From JAQGMV01 sp035626595 (GTDB taxonomy: Bacteria; Pseudomonadota; Gammaproteobacteria; Burkholderiales; SG8-41): DNA of 64,000 nt. The first letter of the stretch is position 1; each line of letters opens with the position of its first letter. The notes under the pieces are model-generated. The model had not been told where the DNA came from, did not search any database, and saw only the letters and a list, made by a program, of their open reading frames with translations. The translations under genes and the position numbers were made by a program. Below, piece after piece: positions 16,575 to 25,307 of the stretch. Where the stretch lies: contig DASPNJ010000152.1 of NCBI GenBank assembly GCA_035626595.1, positions 9,259 through 73,258 of the forward strand, read 5' to 3'.

Positions 16575-17528
16575 TCAGATCAGGCGGTCGTCGGCGGTAG
16601 GCTCGCCGGAGCCGACCGTCTCCGGCGGCTTACGCCGCAGCAGCGAGACGTCCTCACGGTCGGCGATCTTCTTCGCGTGCTCGATGTTCTTGTCGAGCTC
16701 GGTGAAGTACAGGTTCTCGCCGGCGAAGTGGTTCTCGATGTAGTCGCAGTAGCCCCCGAGATCGACCTTCAGCCGCTTGTGGGCGCTGTGATAGAACCGG
16801 GGCGTCTGGAATATGAGGTCCGCGGCCGATCCGAAGATCACCTGCTCCTTGCCGTCGGGCGTCGGCTGGCGCGCGATGCCGCCCGAGACGAACTCGGGAT
16901 AGAGACGGTCGTAACACTTTTCGAGATAGCAGCGGTCCGCCATCTGCGCGAGGATGTCAGCGCTGCCGAGGAGATTGCCGATCAGCCGGAACTCAGGGTC
17001 GACGCGGATCTTGTCCACCGGCACCTCGTAACCAGTGAAATGCAGCGTGCGCGACGCGACCGGCGCAAGGTCGGCCATGCCGAGCTTGACCAGATAATCC
17101 TCGAGAAAGCGTCCGCCGCGCGAGACGTGTGTCTTCGTGTACTCGGCGCCATTCGTATGCTTCGTGTCCTTGCGGTGCCGGATATAGCCGCAATCGTGAT
17201 ACAGCGCGGTGATGATGCCGAACTGGAACAGCCGGTCCGTCAGCACGTCCGCACTGGTCGCGCGCACGCAGCCGTCCATGAGACGCGCCATTGCCAGGGT
17301 GACGTCGAGCACGTGCTGAATGTCGTGATACGAGGTATCGCAGGCGTGGTATCCGGGATACTCGCCTCGATAGAGCAGCGCGACGTCGGTGAATGCCTGG
17401 TCGATTTTTCCCGGATCTGTACGCTGATACAGGCTCTGATAGATCGACGAGACCTCGCGCGAAACCTCGACGGGATCCGTCGTGTTGATGCGGTTCTCGA
17501 CGTCGAATTCGTTGCGCCTGTATTGCAT
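16575..17528 (-). CDS. HD-domain phosphohydrolase resembling class I cyclic-nucleotide phosphodiesterases
   Basis: This protein of about 317 residues has an HD-type metal site. The motif SYHDIQHVLDVTLAMARL (near residue 65) resembles the YHNxxHAxDV motif of class I PDEs, and ALYHDCGYIRHRKDTKHTNGAEY (near 110) resembles their HDxDHxG segment followed by the residues before the helix. Further His and Asp residues occur in LHFTGYEV and LLGSADILAQMADRCY. Family members hydrolyse cyclic or other nucleotides. I chose the ATG at 17528; the ATG at 17612 would place 28 codons across the AT-rich promoter region. The substrate is not determined. The divergent neighbour is a large membrane protein. Confidence 0.75.
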   Translation of the reverse strand: MQYRRNEFDVENRINTTDPVEVSREVSSIYQSLYQRTDPGKIDQAFTDVALLYRGEYPGYHACDTSYHDIQHVLDVTLAMARLMDGCVRATSADVLTDRLFQFGIITALYHDCGYIRHRKDTKHTNGAEYTKTHVSRGGRFLEDYLVKLGMADLAPVASRTLHFTGYEVPVDKIRVDPEFRLIGNLLGSADILAQMADRCYLEKCYDRLYPEFVSGGIARQPTPDGKEQVIFGSAADLIFQTPRFYHSAHKRLKVDLGGYCDYIENHFAGENLYFTELDKNIEHAKKIADREDVSLLRRKPPETVGSGEPTADDRLI

Positions 17529-17576
17529 CGTCGCGGCTGCGGCGAGCGTCCGGAGTGTGGTCCAAGCCAGTTTATC

Positions 17577-17582
17577 TATAAT
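17577..17582 (+). promoter_or_regulatory. Consensus -10 (TATAAT) upstream of the AsmA-like gene
   Basis: A perfect TATAAT sits 51 bp before the ATG at 17633 within an AT-rich patch. The -35 position is not clearly conserved. It also argues for the shorter start of the divergent HD gene, whose longer version would cover this site. Confidence 0.45.
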
Positions 17583-17632
17583 ATTCCAGACATTGCAATG
17601 CGTTAGCTTCACCTTTTAGCGCAGGTTCCCAA

Positions 17633-20482
17633 ATGGCTCTGGCCCCAGACACCGTCTATACCAAAACCGCGAAGGGCCTGCTCGAGCTCAGGAACAAAGG
17701 CCTGAAGCTTCCGCGCGAGATGGGACAAGTGCTCAATTCCATCGACGGGCGCACGAGCGTCGGGGAGCTGCTCCCTGCATCCGGCATGACGATGCCTCAA
17801 CTGCAGCATGCCCTGAACACGCTCGCCGCGGACGGTTACATCAAAGCGGTCGCGCCGGCCGTGCAGCAAACGGCGAGCGACGAGAGCGATCTCGATTTCA
17901 CGTCACCGCAGGCGATGGCGACGCTCAATGCGGAGGCCGCCAGCCGTGCGCTCGCGGCCGCCGATGCCGCGAAGCGTGCGCAGGCGGAAGCGCGCGCTGC
18001 GCTGGAGGCGCGCCTGCGGGTCGAAGCCGAAGCGCGCGCGCGAGCGCTGGCAGAGACGCGCGCGCAGGCCGAGGCCGAGGCGCGCGCGAAGGCCGAACAG
18101 GCGGCGCGCGAAGCCGCCGAGGCGCGAGAGCGCGCGGAACGCGAGGCCCGTGCCGCGACCGATCCCGCGGAGCGCGCGGAAGCCGAAGCGCGTGCGCGCG
18201 CGGCGGCGGCAACGGCGGTACGTGCCGAAGCCGAAGCGCGTGCGCGCGCCGAAGCCGAGCAGCGCGCACTTGCCGACATCGCCGTGAAGCAGGCCGCCGA
18301 GGATCGCGCGCGCGAAGAAGCCGAGCAGCGCCGGCAGGCCGAAGAGCAGGCGCAGGCGCGCGCGGATGCCGAAGCGCGTGCCGGCGAGCTTCTCGAAGCG
18401 CAGGTGAAAGCGATGCAGGGCGCGCGAGAGTTCAAGAATCCGGATGACGCCGAGGCCGAAGCCGCTCGCGCCCGCGTGCGCGAGCTCGAGCGGCAGGCGG
18501 AGCAGGCGCGCATGCGCGCACGCGAGATCGCCGAGGCCGAAGGCCGCGCCGACGAAGTGCCCGAGCCGGAAATGGATATCGCCGATCGCGTGCGGCAGTT
18601 GAACGCGCGTGTGCAGGCCGAGCGGCGCGCGCGCGAAGCGGCGCGCAGCGGCGATGCACCGGCCGCGGCTGCCGGACCTGCCGCATCCACGGCCGCCGCG
18701 TCCTGGTCGGCGCTCAACAAGGTGGAACACGCCGGCGACCAGGCGACCGCCGCCCACGACATCGCGATCTCGATTCCGGAAATCGGCGGCGGCGCTGCGC
18801 AACACGAGCAGCCTGCGCCGGTATCGCAGCCGGAAGACAGCGCGCTGCCCGAAGTCGATCTCGAGCGCGCGGAACAGATCCAGGTGCATCACACGCCGGA
18901 TCACGTCCCGAGCGCGCTGGAAGCGGCGATGCTCGCGCACGCGGCGCAAGCCAAAACACGCGATTCACCCGCTGCGGCGCTCGCACCCGCGCCGGCACAG
19001 GCCGCCGCGCCGGAGCCGAACCTGGAAGCTGCCGCAACCGCGCCGGAGCCGGAGCCCGCCGCCCCCGCGGAGAAGCTCACGCCGAAGCTCGAGGACGAGG
19101 ACGAGCCGATCGAGGAGCGCCTCAACGTCGATCGCACCGCTCACGACCTGATCGCCGAAGCGGCGGAGGCGCGGCGCAGGAACGAAGCGCAGCAGCTCTC
19201 GGCGCGGGCGGCGGCGGCACGCAAGCAGCGCCAGGACGAAGAAGCGAGGCGCGTCGAGTTCGCGGCGCGGCAGAAGCTCCGGAAGAAAATGCTCTGGGGC
19301 GGGGCGATCGCCGCGATAGCGGTGCCCGCTGCCGCCGTCGCGTGGCTCCAGTTCTCACCGCTCGACGGATACCGCGCCGACGTCCAGCGTGCGCTCGAGC
19401 TGCGTTTCAACCAACCGGCGCGCGTCGAGACCGTGCGCTACGTGCTGCTGCCCTCGCCGCGTCTTGTGCTGGAGAACGTCGCGATCGGGCAAGCGAGCGG
19501 CGTGCGCGTCAGACGCATCGACGCCCACGTGCTGCCGCTGGCGGCGCTCTCGGGGCCCGAGACGTTCGACCTCGTCGAAGCGAGCGGCGTCGAGATCGAT
19601 CCGCCGATGCTCGGGACGCTGCCGGCATGGACGGGCGGACGCACCGCCGGATCGGTCCACGTGTCGCGCCTCCAGCTCGCCGACGCCAAGATCAGCCTGC
19701 CCGGCGCCGCGCTCGAGCCGTTCGGCGGTGCGATCGATTTCGCGCCGAACGGTACGGTGACGAGCGCCAATTTCACGAGCGGCAAGACGCAGCTCGTGCT
19801 CACCCCGAGCGCGGAGGGCGTGCGCGTCGCCCTCGATGCGACTGCGTGGCGCGTGCCGTACGGTCCGGCGCTCACGTTCGATCGCCTCAAGCTGAGCGGC
19901 CTCGTAGATCAGCGTCAGATCGCCGCTGCCGAGTTCACCGGAACGATCGCGGCAGGCACGCTCGAAGGCGCGCTCAACGTCCGGTGGGCCGGACCGATCG
20001 CGCTCGAAGGCGAGTTCAAACTCGACAACGCGCGGCTGCAGGACATGCTCGCGGAGCTCACGCCGAACTTCTCGGCGCGCGGGACGCTGAAAGGGACGGG
20101 CCGCTTCAGCATGCAAGCGGCCGACTGGGCCGCGCTCCCGCGCAATCCACAGCTCGCGGGTACGTTCACCGTATCGCGGGGCGAGCTCCTGAACATCGAT
20201 CTCGTGCGCGCGATCCGGTCGCCCGCGGTGGGCGCGCTGCGCGGCGGGCGCACGCAGTTCGAGAGTCTCAGCGGCTCCCTGCAGGTCACTCCGGCGGGCT
20301 ATGCGTACCGGCAGTTACAGCTTGCGTCCGGCGCGCTCAATGCGAACGGCACGCTCGACGTCGCGGCATCGCGACAGTTGAGCGGCAGGCTGAGCGCGGA
20401 GCTCGCGACGCGCGGTAGCGTCGTCGCGCGCTCGCAGCTCGTCATAGGCGGTACCGTCCAGGACCCGCAGCTCACCCGCTAG
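17633..20482 (+). CDS. AsmA-like inner-membrane protein with N-terminal winged-helix-like domain and long coiled coil
   Basis: This 949-residue protein has an unusual layout. Residues 1-75 look like a small helical or winged-helix domain (TKTAKGLLELRNKGLKLP, INSIDGRTSVGELL-like pattern) of the kind found at the start of several Burkholderiales proteins. Residues about 95-345 are an Ala/Glu/Arg-rich predicted coiled coil with many EAEARAR units, followed by a Pro/Ala-rich acidic linker to about 500. A single membrane segment lies at 553-573 (MLWGGAIAAIAVPAAAVAWL). The remainder resembles the periplasmic AsmA-family region, including GTLKGTGRFSMQAADW and a C-terminal beta-rich repeat. The cytoplasmic half would face signalling or scaffold partners; the periplasmic half may act in lipid transport. 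Its stop shares CTAG with the htpX stop. Confidence 0.8.
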   Translation: MALAPDTVYTKTAKGLLELRNKGLKLPREMGQVLNSIDGRTSVGELLPASGMTMPQLQHALNTLAADGYIKAVAPAVQQTASDESDLDFTSPQAMATLNAEAASRALAAADAAKRAQAEARAALEARLRVEAEARARALAETRAQAEAEARAKAEQAAREAAEARERAEREARAATDPAERAEAEARARAAAATAVRAEAEARARAEAEQRALADIAVKQAAEDRAREEAEQRRQAEEQAQARADAEARAGELLEAQVKAMQGAREFKNPDDAEAEAARARVRELERQAEQARMRAREIAEAEGRADEVPEPEMDIADRVRQLNARVQAERRAREAARSGDAPAAAAGPAASTAAASWSALNKVEHAGDQATAAHDIAISIPEIGGGAAQHEQPAPVSQPEDSALPEVDLERAEQIQVHHTPDHVPSALEAAMLAHAAQAKTRDSPAAALAPAPAQAAAPEPNLEAAATAPEPEPAAPAEKLTPKLEDEDEPIEERLNVDRTAHDLIAEAAEARRRNEAQQLSARAAAARKQRQDEEARRVEFAARQKLRKKMLWGGAIAAIAVPAAAVAWLQFSPLDGYRADVQRALELRFNQPARVETVRYVLLPSPRLVLENVAIGQASGVRVRRIDAHVLPLAALSGPETFDLVEASGVEIDPPMLGTLPAWTGGRTAGSVHVSRLQLADAKISLPGAALEPFGGAIDFAPNGTVTSANFTSGKTQLVLTPSAEGVRVALDATAWRVPYGPALTFDRLKLSGLVDQRQIAAAEFTGTIAAGTLEGALNVRWAGPIALEGEFKLDNARLQDMLAELTPNFSARGTLKGTGRFSMQAADWAALPRNPQLAGTFTVSRGELLNIDLVRAIRSPAVGALRGGRTQFESLSGSLQVTPAGYAYRQLQLASGALNANGTLDVAASRQLSGRLSAELATRGSVVARSQLVIGGTVQDPQLTR

Positions 20483-21357
20483 CTTCGTTGAAGCGCCGCG
20501 ATGCGCTCTTCGAGGGGCGGGTGCGACATGAAGAGCCGCTTGAGCCCCAGTCCCGCGGTGCCGGAGATGCCGAACGCCTTGACCTGATCCGGCAGTTGCG
20601 GCGGCTGGCCGTAGTTCAACTGCAGGCGCTGGAGCGCAGCGATCATCTTCTGGCGGCCGGCGAGCGTCGCACCGCCGTGGTCGGCGCGGAATTCGCGGTA
20701 GCGGCTGAACCACAGCACGATGATCGTCGCGAGGATGCCCAGCACCAGCTCCGCGATCAGCGTAGTGATCCAGAAGCCGGGGCCGTGTCCGCGCTCGTTC
20801 TTGAAGACGACGCGATCGACCAGGTAGCCGATGATCCGGGAGAAGAAGATCACGAACGTGTTCACGACGCCCTGGACCAGTGCGAGCGTCACCATGTCGC
20901 CGTTGGCGACGTGGCTGACTTCGTGACCGAGCACCGCTTCGGCTTCGTCCTGGCTCATGTTGTTCAGCAGCCCCGTGCTTACCGCGACGAGCGCAGCGTT
21001 CCTGTTCCAGCCGGTCGCGAAGGCGTTGATCTCGGGCGCATCGTAGATCGCGACTTCGGGCATGCCGATACCCGCCTGCTGCGCCTGGCGCTGAACGGTC
21101 GAGACCAGCCAGGACTCGGTGTTGTTGGCCGGCGTTTCGATGACGTGTGCGCCGGTCGCCTTTTTCGCCATCCATTTCGAGATCAGCAGCGAAATGATCG
21201 AGCCGCCGAAGCCGAATATCGCCGCAAACACGAGCAGCGCTCCCAGGTTCAGCCCGTTCTGGGTCAGCCAGCGGTCCAGACCGAGCACCTGCATCGATAT
21301 GCTGAGCACCAGCAGGATCGCGAAGTTGGTCGCCACGAACAGGAAGATGCGTTTCAT
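20479..21357 (-). CDS. htpX: Membrane zinc metalloprotease HtpX
   Basis: This 292-residue M48 protease has the zinc motif HEVSH in AEAVLGHEVSHVANGDM near residue 140, two N-terminal membrane segments (MKRIFLFVATNFAILLVLSIS and the segment after LNLGALLVFAAIF), two further segments around 155-200, and the conserved FRADHGGA Glu-region ligand. HtpX degrades misfolded inner-membrane proteins on the cytosolic side together with FtsH. The start at 21357 (MKRIF) matches the family; the longer ORF start at 21480 adds a non-membrane segment. The last codon overlaps the convergent AsmA-like gene (shared CTAG). Confidence 0.97.
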   Translation of the reverse strand: MKRIFLFVATNFAILLVLSISMQVLGLDRWLTQNGLNLGALLVFAAIFGFGGSIISLLISKWMAKKATGAHVIETPANNTESWLVSTVQRQAQQAGIGMPEVAIYDAPEINAFATGWNRNAALVAVSTGLLNNMSQDEAEAVLGHEVSHVANGDMVTLALVQGVVNTFVIFFSRIIGYLVDRVVFKNERGHGPGFWITTLIAELVLGILATIIVLWFSRYREFRADHGGATLAGRQKMIAALQRLQLNYGQPPQLPDQVKAFGISGTAGLGLKRLFMSHPPLEERIAALQRS

Positions 21358-21433
21358 GTAGTCGTCAGTCCCGAGAGAGAATCCGCGTTTTAGATGGGGC
21401 CCGTGGCCGGGGAGTTCAAGGTCACAGTTTGGT

Positions 21434-21463
21434 GGAAAATGCTGCCAAAACGTCAGATTTTCC
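21434..21463. promoter_or_regulatory. Inverted repeat in htpX / diguanylate cyclase divergent region
   Basis: GGAAAAT (21434-21440) and ATTTTCC (21457-21463) form a 7-base inverted repeat with a 16-base spacer, within the 183-bp divergent region. GTCAG (21452-21456) and CTGAC (21474-21478) form a second, interleaved pair. These are the only clear symmetric signals in the region; a regulator of either gene could bind here. Confidence 0.3.
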
Positions 21464-21540
21464 ATTACCATACCTGACACTGGGTGCTAAAAGTCCTCCA
21501 CAACGCGTTCTAAATAAACGGTTTTGGTTTGGACCTTCGG

Positions 21541-22617
21541 ATGAAAAACAGCCTCATATTCGACCCGACCCTGTCGGAGGAGGAATTGCGGGGCTTTTCC
21601 CGCACGGTCGCGGAAATCGAATGGCTGACCGTCATCCTGGTGCTGCTCTACCAGGTCATTTTTTCCCCGGACCCCGAGACCTCTTCCAATCTCGCGCTCG
21701 GCACCCTGCTCTTCGCCGGCTTCGTCCTGTCGTTCCACTATCTCAACTTCTATCGCAAGGAGAGCAACTGGAAGATCGCGATAGAGACGTGGGTGATGAT
21801 CGCGTTCATCACCTGGGTTCTGATGCAGACGGGGCGGCTCGAAAGCCCGCTCATCAATCTGTACCTGCTGGTCATCATCACCACGGCGCTCACGCTCGGC
21901 AAAGCGGCGACGCTGCTCCAGATCGCGCTCATCGCGGCCTGCTATCTCTGGCTGGCGGAAGCCGCCACCGCGGAATCGATGGTGGTGTATTACGCGGGCA
22001 TCGCGGCGCAGTTCGCGCCCATGGTGCTGGTCGCGTACATAACGACCATGCTCTCCTCGGATATCCGGCGCGCCCTCACCCACATCAAGATGCTCTCCGA
22101 GAAGGACGAGCTCACCGGCGTGCTCAACATGCGCGCGTTCGGCACCATTGCCGAGCGCATTTCGCGCCAGGCCGCGCGGTACAACCACACCTACACCATC
22201 ATCATGGTGGACTCGGACAGCCTCAAGGTCGTGAACGATAAGTACGGCCACCAGGCCGGTAACCGGCTCCTCCAACTCCTGGTGCAGTGCATACAGGCGC
22301 AGCTTCGCGAGACCGACGTGCTCGCGCGCTACGGCGGAGACGAGTTCGTGGTGCTGCTGCCGGAGACCGCCGCGGCGGGTGCGGAGATCGTCGCCACGCG
22401 CATTCGCGAGCGCGTCGAAGCGGCGGTGCTGACAACGCGCGAGCGTCCCGTCAGCACGACCGTGAGCATGGGCATCGCGAGCTATCCGGAGCACGGCAGC
22501 GACCTCGAATCGGTGATGGAGCGCGCGGACCAGGCGCTCTACGCGAGCAAGACCGGCGGGCGCAACCGCGTGAGCGTCGCCCCGGGGCGCGTCACCGCTA
22601 TCTCGGCGGCCGGCTGA
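21541..22617 (+). CDS. Membrane-bound diguanylate cyclase (GGDEF)
   Basis: This 358-residue protein makes the second messenger cyclic di-GMP. The N-terminal half has about five or six membrane segments (for example WLTVILVLLYQVIF, LGTLLFAGFVLSFHYL, VMIAFITWVLM, LINLYLLVIITTAL, LLQIALIAACYLWL) and no recognised sensor domain. The C-terminal GGDEF domain has an intact active site YGGDEF near residue 265 and DELTGVLNMRAF at its start. An inhibitory I-site RxxD (RETD) sits exactly five residues before the GGDEF, so product feedback is likely. The ATG at 21541 is preferred over an in-frame TTG at 21529. There is no EAL domain. It could drive the adhesin system seen later in the window, though that link is only inferred. 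Confidence 0.95.
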   Translation: MKNSLIFDPTLSEEELRGFSRTVAEIEWLTVILVLLYQVIFSPDPETSSNLALGTLLFAGFVLSFHYLNFYRKESNWKIAIETWVMIAFITWVLMQTGRLESPLINLYLLVIITTALTLGKAATLLQIALIAACYLWLAEAATAESMVVYYAGIAAQFAPMVLVAYITTMLSSDIRRALTHIKMLSEKDELTGVLNMRAFGTIAERISRQAARYNHTYTIIMVDSDSLKVVNDKYGHQAGNRLLQLLVQCIQAQLRETDVLARYGGDEFVVLLPETAAAGAEIVATRIRERVEAAVLTTRERPVSTTVSMGIASYPEHGSDLESVMERADQALYASKTGGRNRVSVAPGRVTAISAAG

Positions 22618-23422
22618 CACCGCGCCGTCCGGTCCTGAAGTACGCCTCGTTGTCGTAGAACTCCGCCCGCTCGTTCTCCGGCCACCATCCCGGGACGCCC
22701 AGTACCGGTAGCGGCGCGAGCGCGCGGGGCGCATCGAGCGTACTAACGGCCTCGGCGACGAGATCATCGAGGGTATTCACCGGGTATCCCGCAGGCGCAG
22801 CGACGCGCTTCGGATCCATCTCGAGCAGGATGGCATGCGCGGTCATGCCGATGTACGGGCGCAACGCCTTCTCGAAGAGCGCATGGCCGAAGAGGTAAAA
22901 GCGCATCGTCCGTTTCACCTCCTCGCGCCGGGCCTGGAACAGCCGCTTCCACCGGAACGCGCGCAGGTCATCCAGCAAACCCCCATCGGACGACAGGACG
23001 ATCGCGCCGTTCTCGTCGAACAGTGTCAGCGCGTCGCGTATCGCGCCGCGTTCGGAATCGGGTAGGGAGTCACATCTTCGCGCAATGCGCGTCTGATCAC
23101 GCGTGACGTGGGCGTCGTTGAGAGCCGCTTTCGCGCGCGGGTAGGTCGCCCACACCAGCACGTTGAACAGATCGTGCCAATCGCGTTCGCGCACCGGCAT
23201 CTCGCCGTCGGTCCGAATACGCTGCTCGTATGGTCTGTCGGTGCCCCCAGGCGCGACCAGGCGCAGCAAGTCGCCGCCCGCGGTGCGCACCGCGCGCTCG
23301 GTCAGGATGCGCTGGAGCGCATCGCGCGCGGGCCAGTCACGGCAGCCGCGCAGCAGCTCGGCCGCCGCGGCGAGCGGCGCGAGCATCGGCGAACGATCGA
23401 TGAAATCGGAGGACCAGTCCAT
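22598..23422 (-). CDS. DUF3025 family protein
   Basis: This 274-residue protein matches the DUF3025 family of proteobacterial proteins of unknown function. Supporting stretches are RERDWHDLFNVLVWATYPRAKAALNDAHV near residue 90, SERGAIRDALTLFDENGAIVL and YLFGHALFEKALRPYIGMTAHAILLEM around 185. The start ATG at 23422 gives MDWSSDF; a start at 23518 would extend through a palindromic repeat. It is downstream of the alpha/beta hydrolase on the same strand and its 3' end overlaps the diguanylate cyclase gene by 20 bp. No enzyme activity can be proposed. Confidence 0.8.
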   Translation of the reverse strand: MDWSSDFIDRSPMLAPLAAAAELLRGCRDWPARDALQRILTERAVRTAGGDLLRLVAPGGTDRPYEQRIRTDGEMPVRERDWHDLFNVLVWATYPRAKAALNDAHVTRDQTRIARRCDSLPDSERGAIRDALTLFDENGAIVLSSDGGLLDDLRAFRWKRLFQARREEVKRTMRFYLFGHALFEKALRPYIGMTAHAILLEMDPKRVAAPAGYPVNTLDDLVAEAVSTLDAPRALAPLPVLGVPGWWPENERAEFYDNEAYFRTGRRGVSRPPR

Positions 23423-23429
23423 GTCAAAC

Positions 23430-23481
23430 GGGGACTGACGCCATTTCCGTCCAAAGGCATCAGGAAAGGGCGTCAGTCCCC
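23430..23481. repeat. Perfect 13-bp inverted repeat, REP-like
   Basis: GGGGACTGACGCC (23430-23442) and GGCGTCAGTCCCC (23469-23481) are perfect complements separated by 26 bases. The right arm contains the stop codon and last codons of the hydrolase gene; the left arm ends 8 bases before the DUF3025 start. It looks like a REP/BIME-type element. It may modulate expression of the downstream gene or protect the mRNA end. Confidence 0.7.
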
Positions 23482-24300
23482 CAGGCGTTCCAGAAAATCG
23501 CCGACGCCCTGCACCCACTCCGGCCGCATGAAGACGAAGCCGTCGTTGTGGCCGCCGTCGATCTCGAGGAACGCTTTCGGCCCGCGCGCGGCGTCATACA
23601 GGCGGCGCCCGTGCGCGTACGGAATGATGTCGTCGCGGGGGCTGTGCACGACCAGCACGGGCGCTTCGACTCGCGACAGGCAAGCGTGCGTGTCGTACTT
23701 GAAACGGCTCATGAGCCGCACCGGCAGGAAGCGGTAGACCTCCGCGCCCAGGTCCGGCACCGAGGTAAACGTCGAGGCGAGCACGAGCGCGCGCGGGCGG
23801 TAGCGTTCGGCCAGCCAGCAGCCTACGGCGCCGCCGAGCGATTCACCGAAGAGCACGATCTGGTCCGCGCGCAGGGCTTTCGTCCCGGTAAGCCAGCGCC
23901 AGCTCGCCAGCGCATCGCGATACGTCCCCTCCTCGGTCGGCGTGCCGGTGCTACGGCCATAACCGCGGTAGTCCACGAGCAGCGTGTCGTAACCGAGGCC
24001 GCGGAACATGCGCGCATAGTCCAGACGATGGGAGATGTTGCCGGCGTTGCCGTGAAAGAGCAGGACGGTGCCGCGGCGCTCGGCCGCCGGAATCCACCAC
24101 GCGTGCAGCTTTTCGCCGTCTTCGGTCTCGATCGTGACGTCCTCGTGCGCGAGCCCGAATGCGGCCGGCGTCGCCGCGTGCTCGCGGCCGATATTCGGGA
24201 AGTAAACGAGGCCGTCCTGCGCGACATACACGACACCGACCAGCAGGGCGTATCCGAGCACGAGCGCGACGGCCACTTTGATCACCAGCTCGAGCGTCAC
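23473..24300 (-). CDS. Membrane-anchored alpha/beta hydrolase (BEM46/ABHD13-like)
   Basis: This 275-residue protein has one N-terminal membrane segment (LELVIKVAVALVLGYALLVGVVYV) and then a serine-hydrolase fold: LFHGNAGNISHRLDYARMF near residue 80 (oxyanion HGN), YRGYGRSTGTP, the nucleophile elbow GESLGG near 145, the catalytic Asp in HSPRDDIIPY near 220 and the His in DGGHNDG near 250. This matches the BEM46 group of lipase/thioesterase-like proteins. The GTG at 24300 is selected because it overlaps the srkA stop as GTGA; the longer ORF lies within srkA. Substrate unknown. Confidence 0.88.
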   Translation of the reverse strand: MTLELVIKVAVALVLGYALLVGVVYVAQDGLVYFPNIGREHAATPAAFGLAHEDVTIETEDGEKLHAWWIPAAERRGTVLLFHGNAGNISHRLDYARMFRGLGYDTLLVDYRGYGRSTGTPTEEGTYRDALASWRWLTGTKALRADQIVLFGESLGGAVGCWLAERYRPRALVLASTFTSVPDLGAEVYRFLPVRLMSRFKYDTHACLSRVEAPVLVVHSPRDDIIPYAHGRRLYDAARGPKAFLEIDGGHNDGFVFMRPEWVQGVGDFLERLGD

Positions 24301-25271
24301 GGAAGCTCGAGCGGCGGCTCGTCGAGTAGGGCCGCCTGCTCGCGCAGCGCGAGAATCTGGTCCTGCCAGTAACGCTGGGTGTTGAAAAACGGAAAGCTGC
24401 GCGGGAACGCGGGGTCGTCCCAGCGCTGCGCGAGCCAGCCGGCGTAGTGTATGAGCCGCAGCGTGCGCAGCGCTTCGACCAGCCACAGCTCGGCCGGGTC
24501 GAAATCGTGAAATTCGCGATAACCCTCGATCACCGCCGCAAGCTGCGCCTGCATCGTCGGCCGGTCACCTGCGAGCCACATCCAGAGGTCCTGCACCGCC
24601 GGGCCCATGATCGCATCGTCGAGATCGACGAAATGCGGACCGTCGTCCGTCCACAGGATATTGCCAGCATGACAATCGCCGTGGAGCCGGATCGCGCGGG
24701 TCGGCCCGGCGCGCTCGTATGCGCGCTCGACACGGTCGAGCACGTCGTCGACCACACTCGAGTACGTGGCGCTCAGCTCGTCCGGCACGAAGCCATGCTC
24801 GACGACGTAGCGCGAAGGCTTCCGACCCGAGCCTTCGATCGTGACGCGCGGACGATGAACGAAGGGCTGTAACGCGCCGACCGCGTGTATGCGCGCGATG
24901 AAGCGCCCGAGCCACTGCAGCGTGTCGGGATCTTCGAGCTCCGGTGTGCGCCCCGGACGCCGCGGATACAGCGCGAACCGGAACCCGCCGTGTTCGGCGA
25001 GCGTCCTGCCGTCCGTAACGATCGGCGCGACCAGCGGGATCTCGCGCTCGGCGAGCTCCAGCGCGAACGCATGTTCTTCGAGGATCGCTTTGTCCGACCA
25101 GCGCTGCGGCCGATAGAACTTGGCCACGATCGACGAGCCGTCTTCGAGCCAGGCCTGATATACGCGGTTCTCGTAGCTGTTCAGCGCGAGGAGCCGCCCG
25201 TCGCAGCGCAGCCCGCGCGTCTCGATCGCGTCGAGGATCAGACCGGGCGTGAGGGTGTCGTAGGCCGGCAT
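24297..25271 (-). CDS. srkA: Stress response serine/threonine protein kinase SrkA (YihE/RdoA)
   Basis: This 324-residue protein matches the SrkA/YihE kinase-like family, which counteracts stress-induced death in Enterobacteria. The start YDTLTPGLILDAIETRGLRCDGRLLALNSYENRVYQ is characteristic, with the ATP-site lysine in IVAKFYRPQRWS near residue 50, the catalytic loop RLHGDCHAGNILW near 198 and the Mg-binding FVDLDDAIMGP near 215. Length matches the family (about 325). It is coupled to the membrane hydrolase downstream by a 4-bp GTGA overlap and follows an unknown gene by 36 bp. Confidence 0.95.
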   Translation of the reverse strand: MPAYDTLTPGLILDAIETRGLRCDGRLLALNSYENRVYQAWLEDGSSIVAKFYRPQRWSDKAILEEHAFALELAEREIPLVAPIVTDGRTLAEHGGFRFALYPRRPGRTPELEDPDTLQWLGRFIARIHAVGALQPFVHRPRVTIEGSGRKPSRYVVEHGFVPDELSATYSSVVDDVLDRVERAYERAGPTRAIRLHGDCHAGNILWTDDGPHFVDLDDAIMGPAVQDLWMWLAGDRPTMQAQLAAVIEGYREFHDFDPAELWLVEALRTLRLIHYAGWLAQRWDDPAFPRSFPFFNTQRYWQDQILALREQAALLDEPPLELP

Positions 25272-25307
25272 CGGTCGCGTCCGGGAGAGCTCCCGGACTT
25301 GCAGATG

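Noticed and set aside
17836..18949. Antisense Ala/Ser/Arg-rich frames opposite the coiled-coil region
   Set aside because: They mirror EAEARAR codons of the AsmA-like gene and have no independent start signal.
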